Positions 1 to 7,986 are shown, numbered from the stretch's first letter. The stretch: DNA of 20,813 bases from an uncultured Lachnospiraceae bacterium (GCA_946549155.1 CAMNQN010000030.1:1-20813), one strand, 5' to 3'. A program made the numbers and translations. Notes: generated by a model from the letters alone, not told the origin.

Positions 1-66
1 CAGGGTCGGCTCCGCGCTTTCCCTTCCTGCGTCCTGCTAATTAACAAAACACGAACCTGTAAACTC

Positions 67-95
67 TTGTTATTTCCGGGGAAATGTTTTAAGAT
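67..95 (+). promoter_or_regulatory. Putative sigma-A promoter for the aminopeptidase/TtcA-like gene pair
   Basis: A TTGTTA box (67-72) and a TAAGAT box (90-95) are separated by exactly 17 bases. Transcription would start near 102, giving a short leader that carries a GAGGAGG ribosome site before the ATG at 129. The first 60 bases of the window show no other gene signal that I can recognise. The call rests on consensus match and position only. Confidence 0.55.
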
Positions 96-128
96 ATGGG
101 GAGACATTTTTTGCAGAGGAGGATAAGA

Positions 129-923
129 ATGAAAGTATATATCAGTGTGGATGTGGAGGGCCTGACAGGATCCACCTCCTGGGAATCTACGAATCTTGGA
201 AATCTGGAGCATGGCCCGGTGGCGGAGCAGATGAAGCGGGAGGCGATGGCTGCCGCCCTGGGAGCGATTGATGCCGGGGCGGATGAGGTTTATATTAAGG
301 ATGCCCATGACAGCGGACGAAATATGGATATCACCGGATTTCCAAAACAATGTCGCTTTATCCGGGACTGGACCATGAGTCCGGATTCTATGATCGGCGG
401 TATGGACGAAAGCTTTGACGCCCTGCTTTTTGTGGGCTATCACAGCCCTGCCGGCTTTGCCGGCAATCCCTTAAGCCATACGATGAACCGGGGGAACAAT
501 TATGTGAAATTTAACGGACAAATCTGCAGTGAATTTCTGATGCACGCCTTATACGCTGCCGAGTTGGGGGTTCCTTCCGTATTTTTAAGCGGGGATAAGG
601 CCCTCTGCGGCCATGTCCATTCCTGGGATCCCAATATCCGCACCGTGGCGGTAAAGGAAGGGCTGGGCTGCGCCACCATCAGCATCACGCCGGAGGAGGC
701 CTGTGAACAGATTCGTACCGGAGCCCGGGACGGTATTTTGAACCGGGCAGCCTGTCACCTTAAGGTGCCGGAAACGCTGACCATGGAAATCAGCTTTAAA
801 GACCATGCCAAGGCCCACCGCGCCAGCTTCTATCCCGGTGTGAAGCAGACCGGCCCCTACACGGTGGAATATACGGGACATACCCTGCGGGATGTGGCCA
901 CGGCCCGGATGTTTATTGTGTAA
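129..923 (+). CDS. M55 family metallopeptidase (DppA-like D-aminopeptidase)
   Basis: Predicted 264-residue zinc aminopeptidase of the M55 family. The Bacillus DppA member cleaves N-terminal D-amino acids from short peptides and is thought to act on D-Ala peptides from wall turnover. All the family's key residues fall in register: D8 and E10 in SVDVEG, H60 in KDAHDS, H105 in GYHS, the nucleophile-type H117 in SHTM and E135 in CSEF. DppA uses D8, E10, H60, H104, H115 and E133. I chose the ATG at 129 because GAGGAGG lies 6 bases upstream and the MKVYISVD start matches the family. An open frame back to 96 has no such site. There is no signal peptide, so it is probably cytoplasmic. It is followed 42 bases later by a TtcA-like gene, probably on the same transcript. 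No dipeptide transporter is visible beside it, unlike the Bacillus dpp operon, so its substrate is open. Confidence 0.9.
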   Translation: MKVYISVDVEGLTGSTSWESTNLGNLEHGPVAEQMKREAMAAALGAIDAGADEVYIKDAHDSGRNMDITGFPKQCRFIRDWTMSPDSMIGGMDESFDALLFVGYHSPAGFAGNPLSHTMNRGNNYVKFNGQICSEFLMHALYAAELGVPSVFLSGDKALCGHVHSWDPNIRTVAVKEGLGCATISITPEEACEQIRTGARDGILNRAACHLKVPETLTMEISFKDHAKAHRASFYPGVKQTGPYTVEYTGHTLRDVATARMFIV

Positions 924-965
924 TGGAACTATGGAAGCATTGAGACGAAACAGGGAGAGACAGAA

Positions 966-1712
966 ATGAAATTACAGAAGCTTATGAGCCAGGTACGAAA
1001 AGCCATCGATGAATATCAGATGATTGAGGAGGGGGACCGCATCGCGGTGGGAATATCCGGCGGGAAGGACAGCCTGACGCTGTTGTACGCTCTGGCGGGC
1101 CTGCGCAGGTTCTATCCCAGGCATTTTGAACTGGAGGCCATCACAGTGGCCTTAGGTTTTCCAGGCTTCGATCTGGAACCCATACGGGCGCTGTGCGCCC
1201 GGCTTGAGGTGCCCTACACTGTGGTGGAAACGCAGATCGGGCCGATCATTTTTGAGGACCGGAAGGAGACGAATCCCTGCTCTCTCTGCGCCAAGATGCG
1301 CAAGGGAGCTTTCAATGAGAAGGCGAAGGAGCTGGGCTGCAATAAGGCAGCCTACGCCCATCATAAGGACGATGTAATAGAAACCATGCTGCTCTCCCTG
1401 ATCTACGAGGGACGTTTTTATTCCTTTTCCCCCAGAACCTATCTGGACCGCATGGACATAACGTTGATCCGTCCCATGATCTTTGTGGAGGAGGCGGATG
1501 TGATTGGATTCCAGAATAAATATGATTTGCCGGTGGCGAAAAATCCCTGTCCGGCGGACGGTTACACGAAGCGGGAGTATGCCAAAAATCTGCTTCGGCA
1601 GCTAAATCTGGAAAACCCCGGCGTGAAGGAGCGGATGTTCGCGGCCATCCTCACCGGAAACATCCAGGGATGGCCGGAGCGGGTGATTCATAAGAGAGGT
1701 GCGAAAGCATAA
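966..1712 (+). CDS. TtcA-family tRNA 2-thiocytidine biosynthesis protein (PP-loop)
   Basis: A 248-residue PP-loop ATP pyrophosphatase. The SGGKDS motif at residues 31-36 binds ATP for adenylation of the target base. C105 and C108 in PCSLC, with C195 in NPCPADG, match the three cysteines that hold the iron-sulfur cluster in TtcA. AHHKDD at 131-136 is the second conserved family block. TtcA makes 2-thiocytidine at position 32 of certain tRNAs. Firmicute members of this branch are less well characterised, so the exact tRNA target is inferred. A GGGAG ribosome site lies about 8 bases before the ATG. It lies downstream of the M55 peptidase and probably shares its promoter. Its stop codon is 2 bases from the stop of the oppositely oriented pseudouridine synthase gene, leaving no room for an ordinary terminator. 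Confidence 0.85.
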   Translation: MKLQKLMSQVRKAIDEYQMIEEGDRIAVGISGGKDSLTLLYALAGLRRFYPRHFELEAITVALGFPGFDLEPIRALCARLEVPYTVVETQIGPIIFEDRKETNPCSLCAKMRKGAFNEKAKELGCNKAAYAHHKDDVIETMLLSLIYEGRFYSFSPRTYLDRMDITLIRPMIFVEEADVIGFQNKYDLPVAKNPCPADGYTKREYAKNLLRQLNLENPGVKERMFAAILTGNIQGWPERVIHKRGAKA

Positions 1713-1714
1713 TA

Positions 1715-2629
1715 CTACCGGGTGTTTCGCAGCCGTTCCAGCAATTCTGAAAAATAATCCGGCAGGGGCGCACAAAATTCCATATATTCCTTTGTGGCGG
1801 GATGAATAAAGCCCAGCACCTGGGCGTGTAGTGTCTGGCCCTCCAGCCAGGGAAACGGGCACTTGCCCGGGCCGTACACGTCATCTCCCAGCAGAGGATG
1901 TCCCAGACTGCTCATATGCACGCGAATCTGGTGGGTTCGTCCGGTTTCCAGCCGGCACTCAATATAGGTGTATTTTCCGAAGCGCTCCAGCACCCGGTAA
2001 TGCGTTACCGCATCCTTCCCGTTTTTGTGGTTCACTGCCATTTTTTTCCGGTCCACAGGATGGCGGCCGATGGGGGCGTTTACAACGCCTTCCTCCTCTT
2101 TGATCCTTCCATGGACGATGGCTAAATACTTTCGGGTAATCGAATGCACCTTTAACTGTTCCGCAAGAAAGTTGTGAGTGAAATCATTTTTGCACACCAG
2201 CAGGGAACCGGTGGTATTCCGGTCGATGCGGTGGACGATGCCGGGCCGCAGAACACCGTTGATTCCGGATAAATCCTCCCTGCAGTGGTACAGCAGCGCG
2301 TTCACCAGCGTGCCGCTGTAGTGGCCGGGACAGGGATGCACCACCATCCCTTTTGGCTTATTCACCACCAGAAGATCGGCATCCTCGTAAAGAATCTCCA
2401 GGGGAATATTCTCTGCCCGCACCTGCAGTTCCTCCGGTTCCGGAATTTCCAGACGGATAACATCACCGGGGATAACCTTGTAGTTCGCTTTTACCGGCTT
2501 TCCATTTACCTTTGCCTGCCCCTCCGAAATCAATTTCTGCAGAAAGGAGCGGGAACGATCCGGAAGCTGATCCGCCAAATATTTATCGATCCGGACACTT
2601 ATTTCCTCCGGCTGAACCTGAAAATCCAT
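1715..2629 (-). CDS. RluA/RluD-family 23S rRNA pseudouridine synthase
   Basis: A 304-residue enzyme with an N-terminal S4 RNA-binding domain (about residues 13-60, RIDKYLADQ to GDVIRLEI), then the RluA-type catalytic domain. The catalytic aspartate is D136 in HRIDRNTTG, the family's HRLDxxTSG motif. KPKGMVVHP at about 91-99 and GRTHQIRVH further on are also typical. Members isomerise uridines in 23S rRNA; the Bacillus ortholog next to lspA is YlyB. I chose the ATG at 2629 because GAGGAGGGG lies 6 bases upstream and the family starts here. An in-frame GTG at 2680 would add 17 residues with no good ribosome site. It is last in its operon, 51 bases after lspA, which is the common lspA-ylyB order in Firmicutes. 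The residue called D in many HRLDRDTSG motifs is N here, which is an unconstrained position. Confidence 0.92.
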   Translation of the reverse strand: MDFQVQPEEISVRIDKYLADQLPDRSRSFLQKLISEGQAKVNGKPVKANYKVIPGDVIRLEIPEPEELQVRAENIPLEILYEDADLLVVNKPKGMVVHPCPGHYSGTLVNALLYHCREDLSGINGVLRPGIVHRIDRNTTGSLLVCKNDFTHNFLAEQLKVHSITRKYLAIVHGRIKEEEGVVNAPIGRHPVDRKKMAVNHKNGKDAVTHYRVLERFGKYTYIECRLETGRTHQIRVHMSSLGHPLLGDDVYGPGKCPFPWLEGQTLHAQVLGFIHPATKEYMEFCAPLPDYFSELLERLRNTR

Positions 2630-2680
2630 TCGCTGCCCCTCCTCTGTGACGCATTTTCCTTCAGCTTTCGCTGCCAACAC

Positions 2681-3265
2681 TTACTTCTTGCTCTCCTGTA
2701 TTTTCTCAATAATATCGCTTACATAGTCCTGCTTTGACTTTTTCCCGGTAATCCGGTCCAGATCTTCCTCCCTGTAATAAAAAAGAATCAGCAGAAGAAC
2801 CAGTACCGTGCTGACACATACATAAATGTCAGCGATATTAAAAATAGGGAAATTGATCAGGGAAAAGTAAAGAAAATCGATCACAAAATGGTGCAGGACG
2901 CGGTCTATCATATTTCCCAGGGCTCCGGCGGTAAGCGTGACGCACAGCATCCGCAGTACCAGAAAGCGGGGCTCCGCGGGCATCCGCATATAAAGCCAGA
3001 CCGAGGCAATGGAAATCGCCAATGCAAACAGAATAAACACCCCCTGCATCTGATCCATCATGCCAAACGCTGCTCCCTGATTCTCCAGATAGCGCAGCTC
3101 GAAGACACCGGGAAGCAGAACCATCGGGCCGCTGTCCTTTAAACAGGAGTACGCCAGATATTTCGTCAGCTGATCCAGGGCCAGCAGAAGGACCAGCCCC
3201 ACGCCGCCCCGAAAAAGAGACGCCTGCTTTTTTTCTGGCAGTTTTTTTCTCATCGTTCCATCCAT
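2681..3265 (-). CDS. lspA: Lipoprotein signal peptidase (signal peptidase II)
   Basis: A 194-residue polytopic membrane aspartic protease that removes signal peptides from diacylglyceryl-modified prolipoproteins. Four hydrophobic segments are visible at roughly 21-40, 74-93, 101-122 and 140-162. The two catalytic aspartates are D121 in GNMIDR and D146 in FNIADIY. LDQLTKY (30-36) and RYLENQGAAFG (58-68) are the other family signatures. It is longer than the usual 150-165 residues because of an N-terminal basic stretch and a charged C-terminal tail of about 30 residues (REEDLDRITGKKSKQ onward) that should lie in the cytoplasm. The gene starts 27 bases after aroB, with AAAGG just before the ATG. 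An alternative ATG sits four codons in. It precedes the RluA-family gene, the conserved Firmicute pairing. Confidence 0.95.
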   Translation of the reverse strand: MDGTMRKKLPEKKQASLFRGGVGLVLLLALDQLTKYLAYSCLKDSGPMVLLPGVFELRYLENQGAAFGMMDQMQGVFILFALAISIASVWLYMRMPAEPRFLVLRMLCVTLTAGALGNMIDRVLHHFVIDFLYFSLINFPIFNIADIYVCVSTVLVLLLILFYYREEDLDRITGKKSKQDYVSDIIEKIQESKK

Positions 3266-3292
3266 CCTTTTCTATGCACTTCCTTCAGCGTC

Positions 3293-4408
3293 CTACCACA
3301 AATCCGCATTCATCGCGTTCACCGCCTCCAGCATCTCCTCCTCGGTGACGGTGGTGTCAATATAAGCCTTCCCTATCTTCTTTAACAGCACGAAACGAAT
3401 CTGTCCGGCTGCCATCTTTTTATCATGCTTTGTCGTCTCCACGATGGCCTGGGAGGAAATCCCGTCGAAGGAGATAGGCAGTCCAAAGCCCACATTCATA
3501 TCTCGGATCTCATAAAACTCATCCTCCGTCAGATAGCCCCGCTTCCAGGAAATGTAGGCGGCAGCCACACAGCCCAGCGCCACGCACTGTCCGTGGAGAA
3601 GCTGAAAATCCTTTAATTTTTCTATCGCATGGCCGATGGTGTGACCAAAATTCAGAAGCGCCCGTTCTCCCCTTTCCGTAGGGTCGTTCTCCACCACCTG
3701 ACGCTTGATCCTGCAGCTCTCCTCGATCATATGAAACAGGGTATCCATATCCCGTTCCTGAATATCCCACATATGCTCAATGGTCCACTCATAATAGGAA
3801 GCATCCCGAATCAGCCCGTGCTTTAAAATCTCGCCCATACCACAGGCAAACTGCTCCTGGGAGAGGGAATGCAGACAGCCGATATTCATGTAAACCAGGG
3901 AGGGCTGATGGAAAGCTCCCACCATATTTTTATACTGGTCAAAATCCACCCCGGTTTTTCCACCGATACTGCTGTCCACCTGTGCCAGCAGCGTGGTGGG
4001 GATCTGCACGAAACGGATTCCCCTTAAGTAGGTAGCCGCGGCGTAGCCGGTCATATCGCCGGTAACTCCGCCTCCCAGGGCAATCAGCAGATCCTGACGG
4101 TCCAGCTTGTGGAGAATCAGATGCTCGTAAAGCTTTTTGATCTCATCCAGATTTTTGTGTTTTTCCCCGGCCGGAATCACGTAAGTGGAAATCTCCTGAC
4201 AGCAGGGGGCCAGCAGCAGCTCCACCTCTTTGCCGTACAGTCCGGCCACGTTGCTGTCTGTCACGATACAAAGCTTTCTGTTCGCAATGTCCAGCTCCCG
4301 GATTCGCTCCGGAAGCTGTGCAAATGATTCTGCCAGATAAATATTGTAGGCGAAGGCACCGTCCTTCTTCACAGGAAGACACCTTTCCATCGCTTTCTTG
4401 TCACTCAT
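3293..4408 (-). CDS. aroB: 3-dehydroquinate synthase
   Basis: A 371-residue NAD- and metal-dependent enzyme that cyclises DAHP to 3-dehydroquinate, step two of the shikimate pathway to aromatic amino acids. Visible motifs are PAGEKHK (79-85), the NAD-binding GGGVTGD (112-118), IPTTLLAQVDSSIGGKTG (136-153) and GMGEILKHG with metal ligand E193. Two histidine ligands lie in FGHTIGH and LLHGQC. I chose the ATG at 4408 because AAAAAAGGAG lies 8 bases upstream. The frame stays open 14 codons further back, but that part runs over the ribosome site. It follows ylmH by 47 bases in the same direction. Its place between ylmH and lspA, where divIVA and ileS sit in many Firmicutes, is the odd feature. No other shikimate gene is in view. 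Confidence 0.95.
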   Translation of the reverse strand: MSDKKAMERCLPVKKDGAFAYNIYLAESFAQLPERIRELDIANRKLCIVTDSNVAGLYGKEVELLLAPCCQEISTYVIPAGEKHKNLDEIKKLYEHLILHKLDRQDLLIALGGGVTGDMTGYAAATYLRGIRFVQIPTTLLAQVDSSIGGKTGVDFDQYKNMVGAFHQPSLVYMNIGCLHSLSQEQFACGMGEILKHGLIRDASYYEWTIEHMWDIQERDMDTLFHMIEESCRIKRQVVENDPTERGERALLNFGHTIGHAIEKLKDFQLLHGQCVALGCVAAAYISWKRGYLTEDEFYEIRDMNVGFGLPISFDGISSQAIVETTKHDKKMAAGQIRFVLLKKIGKAYIDTTVTEEEMLEAVNAMNADLW

Positions 4409-4455
4409 ACTATGTTCTCCTTTTTTCCATACTCTAACCGTATACCACAAGATAT

Positions 4456-5235
4456 CTATACATATTTCTCGATCTTCACAAGATTTCGTCCTTTTTTTGT
4501 GGCTGTCACCACACCGCAGTACCGGAACCGTCCATAGCCCCGAACCGATATCATGTCCCCCTCCTTTAGATGATACCCATTGCTTGTGGTCATCCGTCCG
4601 TTCACAAAGGTTTTGCCTCCCTCAATCAGTCCTGTCAAACCGCTGCGGGAGCTGCCGAAGGCCAAGGACAGAAGGGCATCCAGACGGACGGAAGCCACCG
4701 TGCCGATGATCTCCTGTAATTTGGGCTCGTAATGAAGCTCCTCCAAATCACAAAGCCGGCAGTTCACCGTGGTATGCTTTACCCGTGTCAGTTCCCCGCA
4801 CAGGTAGTCTGCGATCTTATCCTGGCAGAACAGGAAGGCCCCCTCCTCCTGAAGCACGATATCTCCGATCTTGCACCGGTCTATTCCCAAATTCATCAGA
4901 GATCCCAGATAATCCCGGTGGCTGAGCGCGTCAGAAAACTTCCGGTTTAGCGGAGTGATGCGGATACAGGCAATCGGATAAGGCGGACGCTGATCTCCCC
5001 ATACAGTTAAAAGAGCATCAGGAATGAAGGCAATCATCTGACGCTCTGCACACGCATAACCTCCAAAGCCGCGGCTCTCCAGGAAAGAGAGCTGCTTAAG
5101 GGTGTCATGGTAAATATTCTGTTCGTTTAAATTTAAAAAATCGGTATAGGTAATGATTCCCCGATTCCAGGCCGTGTCCGCCAGATCAAGCAGCCTGCGC
5201 TGAAATAATTCTTCTTCTCTGGTCATATCGCTCAA
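4456..5235 (-). CDS. ylmH: YlmH-family S4-domain RNA-binding protein
   Basis: A protein of about 259 residues. The N-terminal two thirds match the YlmH RNA-binding domain (FLNLNEQNIY near residue 40, GGYACAERQMIAFIPD near 75). The C-terminus is an S4 domain starting at VRLDALLSLAFGSSRS and including VNGR and GDMISVRGYGRF. Bacillus YlmH binds ribosomal RNA or 50S subunits and has been linked to ribosome quality control; here that role is inherited from the family. The start is uncertain. A TTG at 5235 overlaps the sepF stop by 4 bases, while an ATG at 5226 would remove three residues. Neither has a strong ribosome site, so it may be translated by coupling to sepF. The yggS-sepF-ylmH order is the standard Firmicute division cluster, but ylmG is not between sepF and ylmH. 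Confidence 0.92.
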   Translation of the reverse strand: MSDMTREEELFQRRLLDLADTAWNRGIITYTDFLNLNEQNIYHDTLKQLSFLESRGFGGYACAERQMIAFIPDALLTVWGDQRPPYPIACIRITPLNRKFSDALSHRDYLGSLMNLGIDRCKIGDIVLQEEGAFLFCQDKIADYLCGELTRVKHTTVNCRLCDLEELHYEPKLQEIIGTVASVRLDALLSLAFGSSRSGLTGLIEGGKTFVNGRMTTSNGYHLKEGDMISVRGYGRFRYCGVVTATKKGRNLVKIEKYV

Positions 5236-5813
5236 AATTTCTTCTCAAAGGAAGGGACATCAAATGCTCCCGTCAGAATTTCCTGAAAATCTCCGGAAAT
5301 ATCCACAGAAGCCGGCGTGATAATGAAAATATAGTTGCTGATCTTCTGTAAATTTCCATCAATAGCATAGCAGGAGCCGGAAGCAAAATCAATAATGCGC
5401 TGCGCTACCTCCAGATCCAATCCCTCCATGTTCAGCACCACGGTACAGTTCGCCAGCAGCGTCTCTGTAATCTCCCGGGCATCCTCCATCGTGTGGGGCT
5501 TGATCACGCAAACCTCCATTCCCGGACTGGACACCTTTCTGGGACGGATGGGAGAAATTTTGGAAGAAGATTTCGTCGCCTTGGCTGCAGACGGTGCCTG
5601 CTTCGTCCTGGAGGCCGCCTTTGGCTCGCTGGCTGCCGCGGATTCGTCGAAGTCGTCAAACAGCTCTTCCTCATCCCGGCTCTTTATGAGTCTCCGTCTG
5701 GGACGGGGCTCCTCGTAATCGTCCACCTCTTCATCCAGGTAGTCCTCATCATCGAAACCGTCATCGTCATCGTTCAGCTTCATTGCATTCAAAAATTTAT
5801 CTAAAACACTCAT
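5232..5813 (-). CDS. sepF: SepF, FtsZ membrane anchor and cell division protein
   Basis: A 193-residue SepF. The N-terminal MSVLDKFLNAMKL is the short amphipathic membrane-binding helix. Next come a very acidic stretch (about 14-36), a basic RPRRR patch, a second acidic patch and an Ala/Lys/Ser/Thr-rich linker to about residue 95. The conserved SepF core follows (about 98-180, MEVCVIKPHTMEDA to SNYIFIITPAS), which dimerises and binds the FtsZ C-terminal tail. Bacillus SepF is about 150 residues, so the linker here is long. Start ATG at 5813 has GGAG 7 bases upstream. It follows yggS by 45 bases and overlaps the next gene, ylmH, by 4 if that gene's TTG start is used. In the cell it would link Z-ring filaments to the membrane, working with or in place of FtsA. 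Confidence 0.95.
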   Translation of the reverse strand: MSVLDKFLNAMKLNDDDDGFDDEDYLDEEVDDYEEPRPRRRLIKSRDEEELFDDFDESAAASEPKAASRTKQAPSAAKATKSSSKISPIRPRKVSSPGMEVCVIKPHTMEDAREITETLLANCTVVLNMEGLDLEVAQRIIDFASGSCYAIDGNLQKISNYIFIITPASVDISGDFQEILTGAFDVPSFEKKF

Positions 5814-5858
5814 GCTAACTCTCCTTATTTCCGTATTTCTGTTTCAGCGCCGGCACAG

Positions 5859-6548
5859 TCAGATACTGTAATCGCGTTCGCCAAAAATACCGGTACCAAC
5901 CCGGACCATGGTGGCTCCTTCCTCCACCGCCACTTCATAGTCGCCGGTCATTCCCATGCTCAAATGGCACATATCAACATTATCAATGTTTTTTTCCCGT
6001 ATGTCAACAAGTAATTTCCTTAAATTTTGAAAATGAATCCGGTTTTCTTCGGGAATTTTTGTAAAAGGAGCGATTGTCATCAATCCTTTTACCCGGATAT
6101 TAGGCAAAACAGACAATTCCCGGACAAACTCCAGGGCATCCTCCGGCATAATACCAAATTTTGACTCCTCTTTGGCCATATTTACCTCTGCCAATACCGG
6201 CATGATAATGCCATGCTTCCCGGCCTCCTTATCGATTCCCTGAGCCAGCCGCAGAGAATCCACAGAGTGAATCAGACAGGCTTTGTCAATGATGTACTTG
6301 ATTTTGTTTGTCTGAAGATGGCCAATCATATGCCAGCGCAGCTCCTTTGGCAGCACTTCATATTTATCTTTCAGCTCCTGGGGCTTATTCTCCCCGAAAT
6401 CCGTCTGCTCTCCCAAAAGCTCCCGGATCATTTCTACTGGTTTTGTCTTACTGACGGCAATCAGCGTCACATCCTCCGGGTTCCGTCCGCTCCGCTCACA
6501 GGCTTTTCGGATGCGGTTCCGCACTTCATGCAGATTTTCAACCAACAT
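5859..6548 (-). CDS. yggS: YggS/YlmE-family pyridoxal phosphate homeostasis protein
   Basis: A 229-residue single-domain PLP-binding protein of the alanine racemase-like fold type III. K34 in AVSKTKP is the expected PLP Schiff-base lysine. FGENKPQEL (51-59), WHMIGHLQTNK and the C-terminal block LSMGMTGDYEVAVEEGATMVRVGTGIFG are all family hallmarks. Members buffer free PLP and affect vitamin B6 and amino acid pools. No enzymatic reaction is firmly assigned. I prefer the ATG at 6548, which has AAGGAG about 10 bases upstream. A GTG at 6557 would add three residues but sits against the ribosome site. It lies between the HlyD-like gene and sepF, and the yggS-sepF linkage is conserved across Firmicutes and cyanobacteria. 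Confidence 0.94.
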   Translation of the reverse strand: MLVENLHEVRNRIRKACERSGRNPEDVTLIAVSKTKPVEMIRELLGEQTDFGENKPQELKDKYEVLPKELRWHMIGHLQTNKIKYIIDKACLIHSVDSLRLAQGIDKEAGKHGIIMPVLAEVNMAKEESKFGIMPEDALEFVRELSVLPNIRVKGLMTIAPFTKIPEENRIHFQNLRKLLVDIREKNIDNVDMCHLSMGMTGDYEVAVEEGATMVRVGTGIFGERDYSI

Positions 6549-6575
6549 TCGGCTCACTCTCCTTCTATCATTATT

Positions 6576-7934
6576 CTAATACACAATATCGTCCACATCC
6601 ACCGCGGAAGCATCCAGAACAATGTGATCGTGAGCGTCAAGACCGTAGGTATTGTTGGACTCCACAATGCAAAATTCCTCATTCTCGTCCACGATGGTAA
6701 CCTCCCGGAACACCGCGTATCCTTTATTAATATTGTAGACACCCTGGATGGTTTCCACATTTCCCGCCTGAATCTGGTACTTTTTCGTGGTATCAATCAT
6801 CTGGATGTAATCTCCCTCCCGGAACAGATTCGTGCTCACCAGATAATAGCCGTCCTCCTTGGCGTAAACCGTGGCCGTCACATAGCGTACCGAGGAGGAG
6901 CCGTCCTTGTTAAAGTTCTCCCGCAGCAGCGTGATTTCTTTCTCGGTATCCTTGTTTTCGATCACGTACTCTTCCGGGATCTTGTAGAAGGTTTTCTCCG
7001 CAATGGCGGAGGTGGGAATCTTCAATCCCTTTTTCCGGTCCAGCAATAGCTCGATCTCTAAATAGCGGTCAGCCACATAACGCACCAGAGAATTATTCAG
7101 GGAAATCCTTCCGAAATACTCCCCGTCGATCTGGACAATGGAAAATCCGGCGGAAAAGGTGCTGTTATCCTTCAGAAACCGGAAACGGATGGTACTGCGG
7201 CTCTCCAGCTCCGTGGCCAGTGCGGAATCCAATGGGAAGTACAGCGCCCAATTTTCGCTGGTAACCAGCTTGTACAGCGCATCTCCCGCCTTCACCTTAT
7301 CGTTAAACCGCAGGTTCGTTTTCTGATAGCTGTTCTCATAAAACAAATCCGGGGTCAGGTCCTCCTCCGTCAAAGACTCCAGCCCGTCCACCCCATAAAT
7401 TACAAAACCGGACACCGGGGCATTGCACTGATTTAAGAGCCCCGCCCCGCTGCTGCCGGTCTGGGTTCTCTGCAGCAGGTAGCTCTCCAGATCCATCTTA
7501 AACTCATAGACGCTCTGGTAAAAGCTGTCATTAAAGCTGATGGTAAATGCGTTCATAATATCCCGCAGATCTTTCAAATCCTCCGGGGTCAGCTCAGCGC
7601 TGCTGCCGTCGGACCCGGAAACGGCGTAATCGCCGATGGAACACACGGTGGTACCGGCGCTGGCCTTTGCGCCTTCTCTGGCGTAGTAGGTTATATTTCC
7701 AGAATAGTCAGCAGTGACGATCTGCTCTGTTTTCAGCGCCAGAGCCCGATAGCGGTAATTTCCGGAAATAGATCCCGCCGTCACCTCGTAGGATGTCACA
7801 TGATCTGCCGTGACATAAAGAAAAATACAGATGACCATATAAATAAAAATGATACCGAAAAGAATCGTACCGATATTTATCGCAGAATAACGTCTGTATT
7901 TTGTTATTTTACTGTTTTTTTTATTGCCAGCCAA
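6576..7934 (-). CDS. HlyD-like single-pass membrane protein of unknown role
   Basis: A 452-residue protein with a short basic cytoplasmic N-terminus, one hydrophobic segment at about 20-41, then a large extracytoplasmic part. The region after the membrane (TSYEVTAGSISGNYRYRALALKTEQIVTADYSGNI) and a later block (NAPVSGFVIYGVDG) look like the two halves of a biotinyl-lipoyl/HlyD barrel, with a helical part between them. The C-terminal half is beta-rich and resembles membrane-fusion adaptor domains. Such adaptors normally partner an ABC or RND transporter, but none is present here and this cell type has no outer membrane, so export is not supported. The TTG start has AGAGGAGG about 8 bases upstream, and no in-frame ATG precedes the membrane segment. 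It heads the operon that continues with yggS and sepF, so a link to division or envelope is possible but is only inference. Confidence 0.75.
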   Translation of the reverse strand: MAGNKKNSKITKYRRYSAINIGTILFGIIFIYMVICIFLYVTADHVTSYEVTAGSISGNYRYRALALKTEQIVTADYSGNITYYAREGAKASAGTTVCSIGDYAVSGSDGSSAELTPEDLKDLRDIMNAFTISFNDSFYQSVYEFKMDLESYLLQRTQTGSSGAGLLNQCNAPVSGFVIYGVDGLESLTEEDLTPDLFYENSYQKTNLRFNDKVKAGDALYKLVTSENWALYFPLDSALATELESRSTIRFRFLKDNSTFSAGFSIVQIDGEYFGRISLNNSLVRYVADRYLEIELLLDRKKGLKIPTSAIAEKTFYKIPEEYVIENKDTEKEITLLRENFNKDGSSSVRYVTATVYAKEDGYYLVSTNLFREGDYIQMIDTTKKYQIQAGNVETIQGVYNINKGYAVFREVTIVDENEEFCIVESNNTYGLDAHDHIVLDASAVDVDDIVY

Positions 7935-7957
7935 ACCTCCGGCCTCCTCTCTTTGCT

Positions 7958-7986
7958 ATTTTATCACGGGATGGAGGTTATCTCAA
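7958..7986 (-). promoter_or_regulatory. Putative sigma-A promoter for the HlyD-like/yggS/sepF/ylmH/aroB/lspA operon
   Basis: Reading the minus strand, TTGAGA (7986-7981) and TAAAAT (7963-7958) are 17 bases apart. Transcription would start near 7951, about 17 bases before the TTG start of the HlyD-like gene. A short imperfect inverted repeat, GGTT-N5-AACC (7976-7988), covers the -35 box and could be an operator, though it is too short to trust. No other clear promoter was seen within the seven-gene run. Confidence 0.5.

Noticed and set aside
1..128. A riboswitch or RNA gene upstream of the M55 peptidase
   Set aside because: Beyond a promoter and ribosome site I found no stable paired structure or known riboswitch core.
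1700..1731. Hairpin at the convergent stop codons as a terminator
   Set aside because: The stem is only 7 pairs with an 18-base loop, and neither strand has a following T run.
2630..2680. A 17-residue N-terminal extension of the pseudouridine synthase
   Set aside because: It starts at a GTG without a ribosome site, and GAGGAGGGG just before the ATG at 2629 marks the real start.
4409..4450. A 14-residue N-terminal extension of AroB
   Set aside because: It runs over the AAAAAAGGAG ribosome site of the ATG at 4408 and does not match the family.
6213..7049. A 278-codon + strand open frame opposite yggS and the HlyD-like gene
   Set aside because: It is antisense to two well-supported genes, crosses their junction, has no start signal and no recognisable domain.
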